Source: a bacterium (GTDB lineage: Bacteria; Armatimonadota; Fimbriimonadia; Fimbriimonadales; Fimbriimonadaceae). From it: a stretch of DNA of 64,000 nucleotides. The stretch is taken from positions 489,632 through 553,631 of the forward strand of contig JAIXQR010000001.1 of the NCBI GenBank assembly GCA_027485645.1, given 5' to 3'. Positions 56,140-64,000 of the stretch are shown one piece after another (positions within the stretch are counted from its first letter, which is position 1; each line of letters opens with the position of its first letter). The notes beneath the pieces are model-generated. The model saw only the letters and a program-made list of their open reading frames with translations, was not told the origin of the DNA and did no database searches. Made by a program: the position numbers and the translations under genes.

Positions 56140-58236
56140 TCAGTTATAGAAAAAGTCGATGTTGACTTCGCACGGGTATCCGTGGTTGAGGAATCGTAAC
56201 GCTCGGGGATCCACCTTTCGGAACTTCGGCTCCTCCATTTTGTAAGGGTGCTTTAGCTCGAGGTAGGCCAGGTTGGAATCGGAGATGTTCACGAGGAACG
56301 ACCTTCGGAAATCGCCGAATGCGAGATAGGTGTTGTTGGTGTCGTGGAACTGCTCGGCAACGTGGCTGCCTTTGAACACCAGCTTATGGGTGGCCGTCGG
56401 CACGTAGTAGCGATACAGGTTTCGGTAGCAAGACTCGACCGAGCCGTAGATCAGCGTCGTACCGTCATACGAGACCGCCCGCACCCAGGTGCCGGGGTTC
56501 TCGATGTCGGTTTTCATGCGGATGAGCGACAGTTTGTCGGTCGCGGTTTCGTACTCGTAGGTGCTGTAGTACCGGTCGGCACCGGGGGCAACATCACGTG
56601 CGCTGGTGCTGAAGAAGATCTTGCTGCCGTTGCCCGCTACCACGGCAAGAACGCCGCTGGAACCGGTCGAAGGTGCGCCGGTGCGGGTTCGAGAAATGAG
56701 TTTGGTCACCCGGGTTTTCAGGTTTAGGTAGTACAGCTGCCGATCGGTGCGCTCGTAAGCGAGAACGTCGCCAGCGCCATCGAGGCGAACGATGCCGGTT
56801 GCCTGAGGGAGTTCAATGGTGCGCCCAGCGATGCCGTCTCGGAAGATCGTTTTGCCATCCCAGGTTCGATAAACCCACTTCGTTCCCGCGTCGTTGATCG
56901 CAATCGGGGTTTGGGCGGTGTTCACCCGCTTCACCGAGCGGTCGGGCATTCGGATGTAGAGTCCTTCGAGGTTGTTCGGCACATAGCCCTCAACCCCTCG
57001 GAAGAGAATCGCTTCTCCACCCGCAGAATGCACCATCTGGTTCAGCGGCTTTCGCGGTGGCGCGGGGTGGGGGCCGCTGTCGACAGTGAGTTGCGACTCG
57101 TTGATCGCGTTCACGCGCTTTGCGTGACCGTCGGAACCCGCGATGGCAAAGTATCGGCCGTCATCGCTCAGACGTCGCCCAAGCTGCTTCACGCCATAGA
57201 AGCGCGGGTTGCTAACGGCGCCGGTGGTTTGATCGATGTACACGTACGTATCGATGTCGAACTGGGAATTGTTGATATCGAATCCGACGAGGACATAACG
57301 TCCGCTTCTCGACGCGGCAATGGAGAGCTGGCTGGCATTGGTGGGCACGAGCGTGCCGAGATCGGTGAAACGATAGCTTCCGTCGGCGTTTCGTCGGTAA
57401 AGGTCATACCGAAGGTCGGTGTCGAGGGGGCTTAGGGGAGCATTCGTGATGAACGTTGCGTCGGTGAGCGTGTCGGAGATGTAGACCGGGGCGAGCGATT
57501 TATCGGACGGCACGGTTACTTCCGTGCGGGCTTGACCGGTGGTCATCACGGACTTCAAGCCCAACATGCGCTGTCCCGACTCGTCGAAGATGTTGGTGAG
57601 GAACATCCGGGCGGTCGCGGAATCGGAGAAAACGCCGCCGAAGTTGCCGTTGATGCCGTCGATGTCCTGGAAGGCGGGAATATAGAGACGCCCCGAACTG
57701 CCGTTCACGAGGTTCTTTGAGTTGCAGGTGCCTAAGTCGGTGAGATAGGCGAGTTGGGTCCCGTTTCGACCGAGTTCGCCGACAAACGAGCCCGAACCGA
57801 TGCGGGTGATGACGTTGGTTTCGAGGTTTGCGTGGAACGCGCTGAGGGTATTGCTTTGCGCATACGGTGTCAGAAGATTTGTTGGCGCGGTGAAGGTGAT
57901 TGCGCGGCCGCGATCAGAAATTCCGAGCCGTGGGTAGTAGCTCAGGATTGGGGCCGGGCTCTGGTCGGGCAACCGGTTCACCACTTTGAGCGCACCGGTT
58001 TCAGCGTCGGCCCGGATCACGTCGTACGTGGCGAGATCGTGCCCCTTGCGAACCGACGGTCGGGTGGTCATGAAGACAACGTATCGACCGTCCGGAGAAA
58101 TTTCCGCATCCACCGACTCCCCGGCAGACTCTTGCCCGGGTTGGGCCAGGAAGAGATACTCCAGCGGTCGGAAGTTCACCTGCGCGGTCGCCGCGGCACC
58201 GACGCTCACGAGAATTCCAACGGCGATCCACCTCAT
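56140..58236 (-). CDS. Secreted WD40-like beta-propeller protein (propeller 1)
   Basis: The 698-residue protein has a signal peptide (MRWIAVGILVSVGAAATA). Its body of PD40/TolB-like repeats (DAEISPDGRYVVFMTTR, LSDDGRYFAIAGSDG, VRAVSYDGTTLIYGS) parallels that of the downstream paralogue, including the TYDVIRADAETGALKVVNRL stretch. There is no catalytic domain. TAGCGT lies 5 nt before the ATG and there is GAGG within the same interval, so the start may be leaderless or led. It is first in the two-gene unit. Confidence 0.8.
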   Translation of the reverse strand: MRWIAVGILVSVGAAATAQVNFRPLEYLFLAQPGQESAGESVDAEISPDGRYVVFMTTRPSVRKGHDLATYDVIRADAETGALKVVNRLPDQSPAPILSYYPRLGISDRGRAITFTAPTNLLTPYAQSNTLSAFHANLETNVITRIGSGSFVGELGRNGTQLAYLTDLGTCNSKNLVNGSSGRLYIPAFQDIDGINGNFGGVFSDSATARMFLTNIFDESGQRMLGLKSVMTTGQARTEVTVPSDKSLAPVYISDTLTDATFITNAPLSPLDTDLRYDLYRRNADGSYRFTDLGTLVPTNASQLSIAASRSGRYVLVGFDINNSQFDIDTYVYIDQTTGAVSNPRFYGVKQLGRRLSDDGRYFAIAGSDGHAKRVNAINESQLTVDSGPHPAPPRKPLNQMVHSAGGEAILFRGVEGYVPNNLEGLYIRMPDRSVKRVNTAQTPIAINDAGTKWVYRTWDGKTIFRDGIAGRTIELPQATGIVRLDGAGDVLAYERTDRQLYYLNLKTRVTKLISRTRTGAPSTGSSGVLAVVAGNGSKIFFSTSARDVAPGADRYYSTYEYETATDKLSLIRMKTDIENPGTWVRAVSYDGTTLIYGSVESCYRNLYRYYVPTATHKLVFKGSHVAEQFHDTNNTYLAFGDFRRSFLVNISDSNLAYLELKHPYKMEEPKFRKVDPRALRFLNHGYPCEVNIDFFYN

Positions 58237-58241
58237 GCCTC

Positions 58242-58247
58242 ACGCTA
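58242..58247 (-). promoter_or_regulatory. -10-like TAGCGT, 5 nt before ATG 58236
   Basis: TAGCGT on the minus strand ends 5 nt before the start of the first propeller gene. It is the weakest of the set. Confidence 0.3.
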
Positions 58248-58269
58248 CCACCAACTAGGGCTAAGACAC

Positions 58270-58304
58270 AAAAAATGGGGCGGACAATTTCTTGTCCGCC
58301 CCAT
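58270..58304 (-). terminator. Intrinsic terminator of the prepilin-lipoprotein unit
   Basis: A perfect 13-bp stem (58275-58287 with 58292-58304, loop TTTC) is followed on the minus strand by six Ts. It lies just beyond the stop of the small lipoprotein gene. Confidence 0.9.
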
Positions 58305-58317
58305 TCAAGTTTGGCGA

Positions 58318-58470
58318 TTACTTATCGCCGTTATCGTCGGTTACCACGCCTTCAGGGCGCTTTTCCTTTACCTTTTCCCAATCTTTCGAGGGAGCTGGGT
58401 CTCCGCACCCCGAGAGGGCGAAGACCATTACTCCTGCGATCAGAAATACGACCAGTTTCTGGATATTCAT
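58318..58470 (-). CDS. Small lipoprotein (50 residues)
   Basis: From ATG 58470 the product is MNIQKLVVFLIAGVMVFALSGC followed by a short charged tail (DPAPSKDWEKVKEKRPEG). The lipobox ALSGC predicts acylation and anchoring at the cell envelope. The frame extends to 58563, but those codons lie within the prepilin gene and are not leader-like. The gene begins 7 nt after the prepilin stop, so the two are made from one transcript that ends at a strong terminator. Function is unknown; a role alongside the prepilin is inferred. Confidence 0.75.
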   Translation of the reverse strand: MNIQKLVVFLIAGVMVFALSGCGDPAPSKDWEKVKEKRPEGVVTDDNGDK

Positions 58471-58477
58471 CCCGAAA

Positions 58478-59392
58478 TTAGTTCGTGAAGTTACATGCAG
58501 CGGATGGGTTCGCTGGGCATGGAGTGGTGATCGCAGTCTGGAACCATCGAGCGATGTCGCCACAGGCCATGGTTGGTGGTTCTGGGGTGGTGTTCAACTG
58601 CGAGGTCGAACCGTCTTCGTCGTTGATGACTTCCGTTGGGTTTGCACAAAGCGTGTTTACGTCAATGTTTCGGAAGATGATGAATCGGTTGTTGAACGCG
58701 CCTGGGAGAACTCCGCCGCGAACTGCCTGTGCCTTAGCGTGACCGTCAACGTACACGTAGTTGAACGAACCGCCGTAGCGGAGACCAGCGTTGGTCAAGC
58801 CGTCGTAGGTGTCAGCAGCGAAGCCGAAACCAACGGTGGCTCGTGGCGTGTCGTAGGTGTCGCCGAAAGCAACGGTGGTTGCTGGGCCTTCAACGGTCGT
58901 TGCCGATCGTCCTCGGTTGATGTTGCCAAAGCCGCCGCCTGGTCGTGGAACGGCAACCTGTCGGTCGAGAAGGCCACCGCCGCGCCAGCCGAATGGGCCC
59001 CAGTTGTAGCCGTAAGCCGAAAGCTTGCGTGCACCGTAAACTCCGAATCGAACGCTGTCATTATCCGCTGCGTTTCGCTCGGAGCTGTAAATCAAGTCGA
59101 TGGACTTGAAGTAAGGGAAGAGAGGCATCCACCACTCGTTGGAGCAGCCATTGATGTTGGTTGGAGGGGTGCAGTTCGCAGGGTCGTTTCGTCCCCAGAT
59201 CGATGGCGTGGTGTCATCGTAGTCGCCAAGGTAGATCTGGAAAGCGGTCCCGAGGTTCTTGACGTTGGAAAGGGAAGAAATCTTCTTTGCAGAGAGCTTC
59301 GCCTGAGCGAAAACTGGGAAGAGGATGGCAGCGAGGATTGCGATAATCGCAATAACGACGAGAAGCTCGATAAGGGTAAATGCTTTTCGCAT
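58478..59392 (-). CDS. Armatimonad-type prepilin (H-X9-DG/DUF1559-like)
   Basis: From ATG 59392 the product starts MRKA then [19 protein letters not shown] and LFPVFAQAK, a prepilin leader and helix with Glu at +5 that is characteristic of this phylum. The roughly 300-residue mature protein has [22 protein letters not shown] after the helix and [12 protein letters not shown] near the end, the DGHAK-type motif of this pilin-like family. Such proteins are numerous in Armatimonadota and Planctomycetota and probably secreted or assembled as pseudopilins. The frame begins at 59425, but that gives a poor leader. The large plus-strand frame opposite is a shadow. Confidence 0.85.
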   Translation of the reverse strand: MRKAFTLIELLVVIAIIAILAAILFPVFAQAKLSAKKISSLSNVKNLGTAFQIYLGDYDDTTPSIWGRNDPANCTPPTNINGCSNEWWMPLFPYFKSIDLIYSSERNAADNDSVRFGVYGARKLSAYGYNWGPFGWRGGGLLDRQVAVPRPGGGFGNINRGRSATTVEGPATTVAFGDTYDTPRATVGFGFAADTYDGLTNAGLRYGGSFNYVYVDGHAKAQAVRGGVLPGAFNNRFIIFRNIDVNTLCANPTEVINDEDGSTSQLNTTPEPPTMACGDIARWFQTAITTPCPANPSAACNFTN

Positions 59393-59424
59393 GGAAAACA
59401 CCAAGCACGAGTTTGTGTTTCCCA

Positions 59425-59470
59425 ATTGTTAAGATGCCGGTAAATATTTATCCAGCTTCAGATTGTTAAG
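59425..59470. repeat. Two 9-bp direct repeats upstream of the prepilin gene
   Basis: ATTGTTAAG occurs at 59425-59433 and again at 59462-59470, 37 bp apart (about 3.5 helical turns), in the non-coding region between the prepilin and rhamnulokinase genes. On the minus strand both read CTTAACAAT. They could be activator sites or -35-like elements, or coincidence. Confidence 0.3.
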
Positions 59471-59495
59471 GCGCGACGCTTCCCTTAACACGAAT

Positions 59496-60767
59496 TTAGG
59501 CCGATTTAAGCTGAAATCGCAGGTTTCCAACAATCGTCGCCTCGCTCGGCCCGAGCTCAATACTCAATCCAGCACGAGCTTGCAACTGCTCCCGGAACAC
59601 CGCGCTACGCGACGGCCCGCCACCGAGGCGAAGTGATGTGAACTCGCGGCCCGTACATTCTGCTAACGCCGGAATGTGCTCGGCAATTCCCTCTACAAGA
59701 CTAAGAAGTGCAATTCCGGCCCAGGTTTCGGCATTTTCTGGCTTTTTGCCGATCAAGGCAATACAGGCTTCCAACATCGAGTCCGGGTTGAAGAGTTCCG
59801 GCGCGTTCAGGTCGATCCGCTCGGTCGCGTCCAGATTGGCACTTGCGATCCAGTCGGGAACGGAAACCGGAATGTTCAACTCGGCGTGCAATCGGTTCAC
59901 CACCCAGAATCCAGGCACGTTTTTGAGAAAACGGACTTTGCCGTCAACGGTTCTCTCATTCGTGAAATTGCCCATTCGGGCGGCGTCGGTGACAACGGGG
60001 GCAGGAATCACCGTGCCCATGAGGGACCAGGTTCCGATGTTGAGAAACGCTGAAGTTTCGTCCAGCGGTTCGAGCCCAAGCACCGCCGAGGCCGTGTCGT
60101 GGCTCCCCACCGACATGAGGCGGACGCCATCGGCGATGTACCCGCCGATGTGACCGGCAAGCGACGGCTGAAGATCGGGCACTGGCCATCCGGCAAGGGC
60201 GAAAGCTTCCTCAGACCACGCATTATCTAGACCCATGAGCTGCGTGGTCGATGCTTCGCTCAGTTCGTACTGCGCCTGGCCTGTGAGCAGATAGCCAATG
60301 AGGTCCGGCAAAAGGAGCCAGCGATGGGTGTCATGGACAAGGTTTGGGTTCTCCGCGCGGCGGGCGATGAGTTGGCAAATCGTGTTGAACGGCTGATGCT
60401 GGATGCCGGTGAGTCGATAGAGTTCGTCCCGATGTGGGGCAAGCGACTCGAAAGCGGCTTCGTGCGAAGGGTCTCGGTAGGAGACGGGCGTTTGGATAAG
60501 GTTGCCCTGCCGGTCTAAAAAGCCATGATCAACGCCCCAAGCGTCGATTCCCAGGGTCGCCCGGCCGAATCGTACCGATCCGTACTCGGCCGCACGCTTT
60601 ACGAAAGCGACGAGGGCTTCGAAGTCCCAGACTATTCGGCCATTCTCAGTGCGCGTTTGGTGAGGGACCTGCTCGATGATCTCGTATTGCAGCTCGCCAT
60701 CTTCGAGCCAGCCAGCGGCAAAACGTGCGCTTGAAGCGCCCAGGTCGACAGCAATGGCACCGTTCAT
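59496..60767 (-). CDS. rhaB: Rhamnulokinase-like FGGY carbohydrate kinase
   Basis: The 423-residue protein starts GAIAVDLGASSARFAAG (phosphate-binding loop) and continues with GIDAWGVDHGFLD, PVSYRD, TGIQHQPFNTICQL and VGSHDTASAVLG, closely following RhaB. The late ATP-site motif is SLRLGGGPSRSAVF and the end SEATIVGNLRFQL. Rhamnulokinase phosphorylates L-rhamnulose in rhamnose use. It is shorter than E. coli RhaB by about 65 residues at the C-terminus, but the core is complete. Its ATG overlaps the stop of the CsoR-like gene by 4 nt. Other rhamnose genes are not in the window. Confidence 0.88.
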   Translation of the reverse strand: MNGAIAVDLGASSARFAAGWLEDGELQYEIIEQVPHQTRTENGRIVWDFEALVAFVKRAAEYGSVRFGRATLGIDAWGVDHGFLDRQGNLIQTPVSYRDPSHEAAFESLAPHRDELYRLTGIQHQPFNTICQLIARRAENPNLVHDTHRWLLLPDLIGYLLTGQAQYELSEASTTQLMGLDNAWSEEAFALAGWPVPDLQPSLAGHIGGYIADGVRLMSVGSHDTASAVLGLEPLDETSAFLNIGTWSLMGTVIPAPVVTDAARMGNFTNERTVDGKVRFLKNVPGFWVVNRLHAELNIPVSVPDWIASANLDATERIDLNAPELFNPDSMLEACIALIGKKPENAETWAGIALLSLVEGIAEHIPALAECTGREFTSLRLGGGPSRSAVFREQLQARAGLSIELGPSEATIVGNLRFQLKSA

Positions 60768-61099
60768 TTCAAAAATCGATTGAGCGTGACGCGAATTTCG
60801 GAGAGCCGCTCTTCCTTCGTTTGGTACTCGTGGCCGTGCTCGTGATCGTCGCCGTACACGCAGTTTTCTAAGTGGGTGGAGAGCATCAGCAACCCAAACT
60901 GATCGAGCGCAGCCCGGAGGGCAGATACCTGCGTGAGGATGTCCACGCAGTACCGATCCTCTTCGATCATCTTTTGCAGACCCGAAACTTGGCCGTTTAT
61001 CCGGGCAAGTCTCTTTCGGGCATCTTCTCGAGTTTCAGCAGGAATCACTGAAAGTAACTGTACACCGTTCACGATTCGGCAAAGTCGTGTTATACTCAA
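60764..61099 (-). CDS. csoR: CsoR-type copper-sensing repressor
   Basis: The helical protein matches the CsoR/RcnR family ([28 protein letters not shown] in pieces). The Cu(I) ligands are Cys51, His76 and Cys80 with spacing 25 and 4, as in true CsoR, and a His-rich tail (DDHEHGHEY) adds metal affinity. It would repress genes until copper binds. The given frame starts at TTG 61099, which has GGGGG upstream; GTG 61072 and GTG 61048 are alternatives, the last giving the usual family N-terminus. A CsoR-type palindrome lies directly upstream. It overlaps the rhamnulokinase gene by 4 nt, an unexpected partner. Confidence 0.85.
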   Translation of the reverse strand: MSITRLCRIVNGVQLLSVIPAETREDARKRLARINGQVSGLQKMIEEDRYCVDILTQVSALRAALDQFGLLMLSTHLENCVYGDDHEHGHEYQTKEERLSEIRVTLNRFLK

Positions 61100-61104
61100 T
61101 GCTC

Positions 61105-61122
61105 ATACCCCCTATAGGTACC
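61105..61122. promoter_or_regulatory. CsoR-type operator
   Basis: TACCCCCTATAGGTA at 61106-61120 is a pseudo-palindrome with a G/C-rich arm, A/T centre TATA and complementary arm, matching the known CsoR operator type (TACCC..TATAGGGTA). It lies between the csoR gene (minus) and the prepilin gene (plus), inside the likely promoter region of both. TATACT at 61091-61096 is a plus-strand -10 candidate. Autoregulation of csoR is inferred. Confidence 0.7.
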
Positions 61123-61125
61123 CAC

Positions 61126-61824
61126 ATGACCCAATCGAAACGCGGATTTACCCTCATTGAACTGCTCGTTGTGATTGCGATCATCGCGATTCTTGCCGCG
61201 ATCCTTTTCCCCGTTTTCGCCCAAGCAAAGGCCGCCGCTAAGAAGACCCAGGATCTCAGCAACTTTAAGCAGATCGCCACGGCGATCGTGCTCTATGCGA
61301 ACGACAACGATGACCTCAGCCTCATTTCGAATCACGATGTGGGCATCGAGTGGTTCCAGTCGCTATATCCGTACGTGAAATCGAACGACGTCTTCCGGAC
61401 TCCGGCATACACCCGAGTTGCGGTTGATCACGAAGGCGAACCTGAGACTCCCGAAACGGACTATGCGATCAACGGCCTTTGGACTCACGCTACGCCACTC
61501 ACCAATTCGAGTGCGCCAGCAGAACAGATCACGGTCGGACTCCGCGCACGCCTGAATGGTGAAATTGACTACCACCCGTGGCCTGCGCAAGCGGGGGGAG
61601 CATGGGATGACCTCACCACGTACTACGATCTGGATCACGATAACGAAGATTGGTTCTTGGAGCGCCTGGAAAGGACGCCTTGGAACAATCAGGGATCAAA
61701 CTTCTCGTTCCTTGATGGACACGCCAAGTATTTCAACTTCGACCGTACCGTCCGAAACACGTTTGCGCTGCCCGGTTTCCACAACGTAGACCGCATTTCG
61801 TACTTTGATCCAGTAGCGCCTTGA
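61126..61824 (+). CDS. Armatimonad-type prepilin (H-X9-DG-like), second copy
   Basis: From ATG 61126 the product begins MTQSKRG then [19 protein letters not shown] and LFPVFAQAK, the same leader and helix as the prepilin at 58478-59392. The mature 215 residues contain [21 protein letters not shown] and end with [13 protein letters not shown], the DGHAK motif. The body is acidic and aromatic-rich. It is divergent from csoR, with the CsoR-type operator in its 5' region, so copper control is possible. The frame's GTG at 61087 and ATG at 61099 would put non-signal residues before the leader. Confidence 0.87.
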   Translation: MTQSKRGFTLIELLVVIAIIAILAAILFPVFAQAKAAAKKTQDLSNFKQIATAIVLYANDNDDLSLISNHDVGIEWFQSLYPYVKSNDVFRTPAYTRVAVDHEGEPETPETDYAINGLWTHATPLTNSSAPAEQITVGLRARLNGEIDYHPWPAQAGGAWDDLTTYYDLDHDNEDWFLERLERTPWNNQGSNFSFLDGHAKYFNFDRTVRNTFALPGFHNVDRISYFDPVAP

Positions 61825-61880
61825 TCTCTCGGTAACCGAATCAGAGGGTCGCCCGGTCTGCCGGTACACTTTGGATACCA

Positions 61881-63365
61881 ATGGCGGATCGGGCGTTTCG
61901 ATTACACGACACCATGTCGCGGCAGGTCAAGCCGCTCCAGACCTTAGAGCCAAAGCACCTTCGCTTTTACACTTGTGGCCCTACGGTCTATAGCTACGCG
62001 CACATTGGCAACTTCAGAAGCTTTCTGACCGCCGATCTCATCGTCCGCACGGCCAAGGCCATCGGCTGGAAAGTCACGTGGGCCGCGAACATCACGGACG
62101 TTGGACACCTCACCGAAGATGACGTTGCCGATGCAGGCGGCGAAGACAAGATGGAGAAAGCCCTGCGTAGCAAGGACGGCGAGAACTTCAACAACGTCTG
62201 GGAGCTGGCCGAGTTCTACACGGACAAATTCAAACAAGACTGGCAGCGGCTAAACCTGACCGAGCCGACCGTCCGACCGAAGGCAACTCAGCACGTTCGG
62301 GAGCAGATTTTGGCAACCGAAGAGCTCATCCGCAAGGGCAACGCGTACGAGACTCCGACCGGCGTCTACTTCAAAGTCGATAGTTTCCCGGCCTACGGCA
62401 AGCTCAGCGGTAACACGCAAGAGAACCTCCGAAAGGGCGTTCGAGATGTCGTTCAGGACGACAACAAGCGCGACTCCGCCGACTTCGCCCTTTGGAAGAA
62501 GGACGACAAGCACCTGATGCAGTGGTACTCGCCGTTTGGGTGGGGCTTCCCCGGCTGGCACATCGAGTGCACCGTCATGGCGCGCACCTACCTGGGGGAC
62601 ACGCTAGACCTGCACAGCGGCGGGGAAGACAACATGTTCCCGCACCACGAGTGCGAAATTGCGCAGAGCGAGGCGCTGACGGGCAAGACCTTCTGCGACC
62701 ACTGGGTTCACACCCGCTGGCTTCAAGTGAACGGCGAGAAGATGTCCAAGAGTTCTGGAAACTTCTACACCGTCCGCGGACTGATTGAGAAAGGGATCGA
62801 CCCGCTCGCCATTCGATATGCTCTCATCTCGGGCGTGTACGGCAAGCCGTACAACTTCACCGACCAGGGACTTATTGATGCTGGCGGAAATGTTGAACGA
62901 CTCCGACGTGCGCTTACGGCCTCGGACGCGGCCCTGGTGTCTGGTTCCGACGGACCAGACGAACTCGGCGCGGTGCTTGAGCCGATCTACGAAGGCGCTC
63001 TAGACGCGATGTGCGACGATTTGAACACTTCGGTCGCGCTTGCTAAGGCGCTGGAAGGCGCAAAGGTTATCAACCGAGACAGTGAAGCGATGTCGAAAGC
63101 CTCGGCCGCTTCGGCCAGAGCCTTCCTCCACAAGATCAATGCTCTACTTGGGATCGTGACGAGCGACTACGACCTGCCGGCCGAGTCGAACGAGGCTGGC
63201 CCGGATGAAGCCCGGATTGACGGCTTGATTGAAGAGCGGAATGCGGCCAAGAAAGCGAAGAACTTTGCTCGAGCCGACGAAATCCGCAAGCAGTTAACCG
63301 ATGAAGGTATCGAGCTTCGGGACACGCCCGAAGGGACAACCTGGACCCGAAAGCCGACCCTTTAG
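61881..63365 (+). CDS. cysS: Cysteinyl-tRNA synthetase
   Basis: The 494-residue class I synthetase charges tRNA-Cys. It shows the zinc-site start FYTCGPTVYSYAHIGNFRS with the HIGN signature, GWHIECTVMA, GGEDNMFPHHECEIAQSE and the KMSKSSGNFY motif. Zinc ligands are Cys and His in the CGPTVY and HxE/HECEIA regions. A C-terminal domain ends with NFARADEIRKQL and the WT pattern. TACACT is 10 nt before the ATG. The 3' end overlaps lexA, which is convergent, by 4 nt. It is typical in length and motifs. Confidence 0.96.
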   Translation: MADRAFRLHDTMSRQVKPLQTLEPKHLRFYTCGPTVYSYAHIGNFRSFLTADLIVRTAKAIGWKVTWAANITDVGHLTEDDVADAGGEDKMEKALRSKDGENFNNVWELAEFYTDKFKQDWQRLNLTEPTVRPKATQHVREQILATEELIRKGNAYETPTGVYFKVDSFPAYGKLSGNTQENLRKGVRDVVQDDNKRDSADFALWKKDDKHLMQWYSPFGWGFPGWHIECTVMARTYLGDTLDLHSGGEDNMFPHHECEIAQSEALTGKTFCDHWVHTRWLQVNGEKMSKSSGNFYTVRGLIEKGIDPLAIRYALISGVYGKPYNFTDQGLIDAGGNVERLRRALTASDAALVSGSDGPDELGAVLEPIYEGALDAMCDDLNTSVALAKALEGAKVINRDSEAMSKASAASARAFLHKINALLGIVTSDYDLPAESNEAGPDEARIDGLIEERNAAKKAKNFARADEIRKQLTDEGIELRDTPEGTTWTRKPTL

Positions 63366-63994
63366 AAGGATCGGCCTTCGTAGTCTCGAATCAGGCCAAC
63401 AACCTTGCCAATAACGCGTGAACCTTCTCGGTCTACCGGAATCGGCGCGTATTTGGGATTGCTCGAAAGCAACTTGATTGAGCCGTTTGGTTCGTAGTTG
63501 ATCCGCTTGACGGTCGCTTCGTCTCCAAGCAGGAAAGCCACGATGTCCATGTTGCGGGCGTTGGTCTGCGGACGAATGACCACGAGGTCACTTTCTAGGA
63601 TTCCGTCGCCGATCATCGAGTCTCCGATGACGCGGAGAAGGAACGCGTTGTCTGTCTCTTTAACCATCCCAGGTGGAACTGGGATCATGGCGTCTACATG
63701 TTCTTCTGCCAAGATCGGCTGGCCCGCCGCAATCGTACCAAGCAAGGGAAGTTGCATGATGCCCGCATTAGGTTGAAATTCGGGGTGAACAACCTTAATC
63801 GAGCGTGGCGTGTTGGATCGATTGATGTACCCCTTTCGTTCGAGAGCGTCTAGGTGTACGGTGACCCCTCTGAGGGATCCGATCTCAAATTGCTTGCCAA
63901 TTTCCCGGATCGACGGAGGGAATCCTTCCTTCGCGACGTAATCCCGAATGCACGCGAGTATCTCTTCTTGCCGCTTGGTAAGTCCTTTTGCCAT
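63362..63994 (-). CDS. lexA: LexA repressor
   Basis: The 210-residue SOS repressor has an N-terminal winged helix (LTKRQEEILACIRDYVAKEGFPPSIREI in pieces, then SLRGVTVHLDAL) and a C-terminal S24 peptidase domain. The self-cleavage bond is Ala90-Gly91 in TIAAGQPIL, and the catalytic dyad is Ser126 (IGDSMIGDG) and Lys163 (ATVKRI). RecA filaments trigger cleavage. The promoter with any SOS box would lie beyond the right edge of the window, so autoregulation cannot be examined. Only 6 nt upstream of the ATG are present. Confidence 0.96.
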   Translation of the reverse strand: MAKGLTKRQEEILACIRDYVAKEGFPPSIREIGKQFEIGSLRGVTVHLDALERKGYINRSNTPRSIKVVHPEFQPNAGIMQLPLLGTIAAGQPILAEEHVDAMIPVPPGMVKETDNAFLLRVIGDSMIGDGILESDLVVIRPQTNARNMDIVAFLLGDEATVKRINYEPNGSIKLLSSNPKYAPIPVDREGSRVIGKVVGLIRDYEGRSF

Positions 63995-64000
63995 GGCTAC

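Noticed and set aside
58292-59443. Plus-strand open frame of 383 codons opposite the prepilin gene
   Set aside because: Its translation is Val/Glu/Cys/Trp-rich with no motif, while the opposite strand has a clear prepilin leader and DGHAK motif.

Overview
The window looks like a piece of an Armatimonadota chromosome, most likely Fimbriimonadales-like. The strongest clue is the prepilin N-terminus at 58478-59392 and 61126-61824, with a run of Ile/Ala followed by [10 protein letters not shown], which is typical of that phylum. GC content is moderate to high, arginine CGA codons are frequent, and many secreted proteins are large. The genes are mostly chromosomal housekeeping and cell-envelope functions. 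I see no phage, insertion sequence, integron, CRISPR array or rRNA. The taxonomic placement is inference from these features.

Layout, left. Bases 1-10844 hold the end of a GH51 arabinofuranosidase, an unrecognised 209-residue protein, tRNA-Gln(UUG), a three-gene minus-strand unit (DUF350-like membrane protein, transglutaminase-like protein, pentameric ligand-gated-channel-like protein), an M24 peptidase, isocitrate dehydrogenase with a divergent winged-helix gene, a DUF3298 protein, a receiver-only response regulator and an MFS-HEAT fusion. Bases 10916-15877 encode a very large secreted GH2 enzyme. Bases 15880-20747 hold two tandem copies of a three-gene minor-pilin cassette in which the large pilin carries a choice-of-anchor-A-type domain. 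Then come a cytochrome c/sugar dehydrogenase fusion, a lipoprotein cytochrome c, an M14 peptidase, DinB and PhyH genes, an MCE protein with a small membrane protein in front, and ribosomal protein L9.

Layout, middle. Bases 28383-36855 hold an orphan XRE regulator, a tricorn-like S41 protease, a secreted cyclophilin, a universal stress protein, a proteasome-alpha-like protein, an M28 peptidase/glutaminyl cyclase-like protein, a lone 5'-nucleotidase C-domain and L11. Next is a two-gene HEPN-like module. A plus-strand operon (37876-41045: 2-oxoacid dehydrogenase E2, C26 amidotransferase-like protein, biotin carrier, HMG-CoA lyase) reads as part of branched-chain or leucine catabolism. It faces a minus-strand unit of HTH protein, GT4 glycosyltransferase and a presenilin/SPP-like membrane protein.

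Layout, right. Bases 43737-54033 are mainly housekeeping: queA, thymidine kinase, FmdB-type zinc ribbon, RNase E/G, a DnaA domain I-like protein, an MBL hydrolase, a FliA/WhiG-type sigma factor, a SurA/PrsA-like lipoprotein and spermidine synthase. The end holds two tandem secreted beta-propeller proteins, a prepilin plus small lipoprotein, rhamnulokinase overlapped by a CsoR-type regulator with a visible operator, a second prepilin, cysS and lexA.

Window-wide signal. Many first-in-unit genes have a TANNNT -10-like hexamer only 5-8 nt before the start codon and no Shine-Dalgarno sequence, which suggests widespread leaderless transcription. Genes with clear Shine-Dalgarno sequences (L9, the sigma factor, the SurA-like lipoprotein and a 42-residue small ORF) coexist with them. 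The most unusual systems are the duplicated tip-pilin cassette, the channel-like operon, the presenilin-like protein and the HEPN-like pair.
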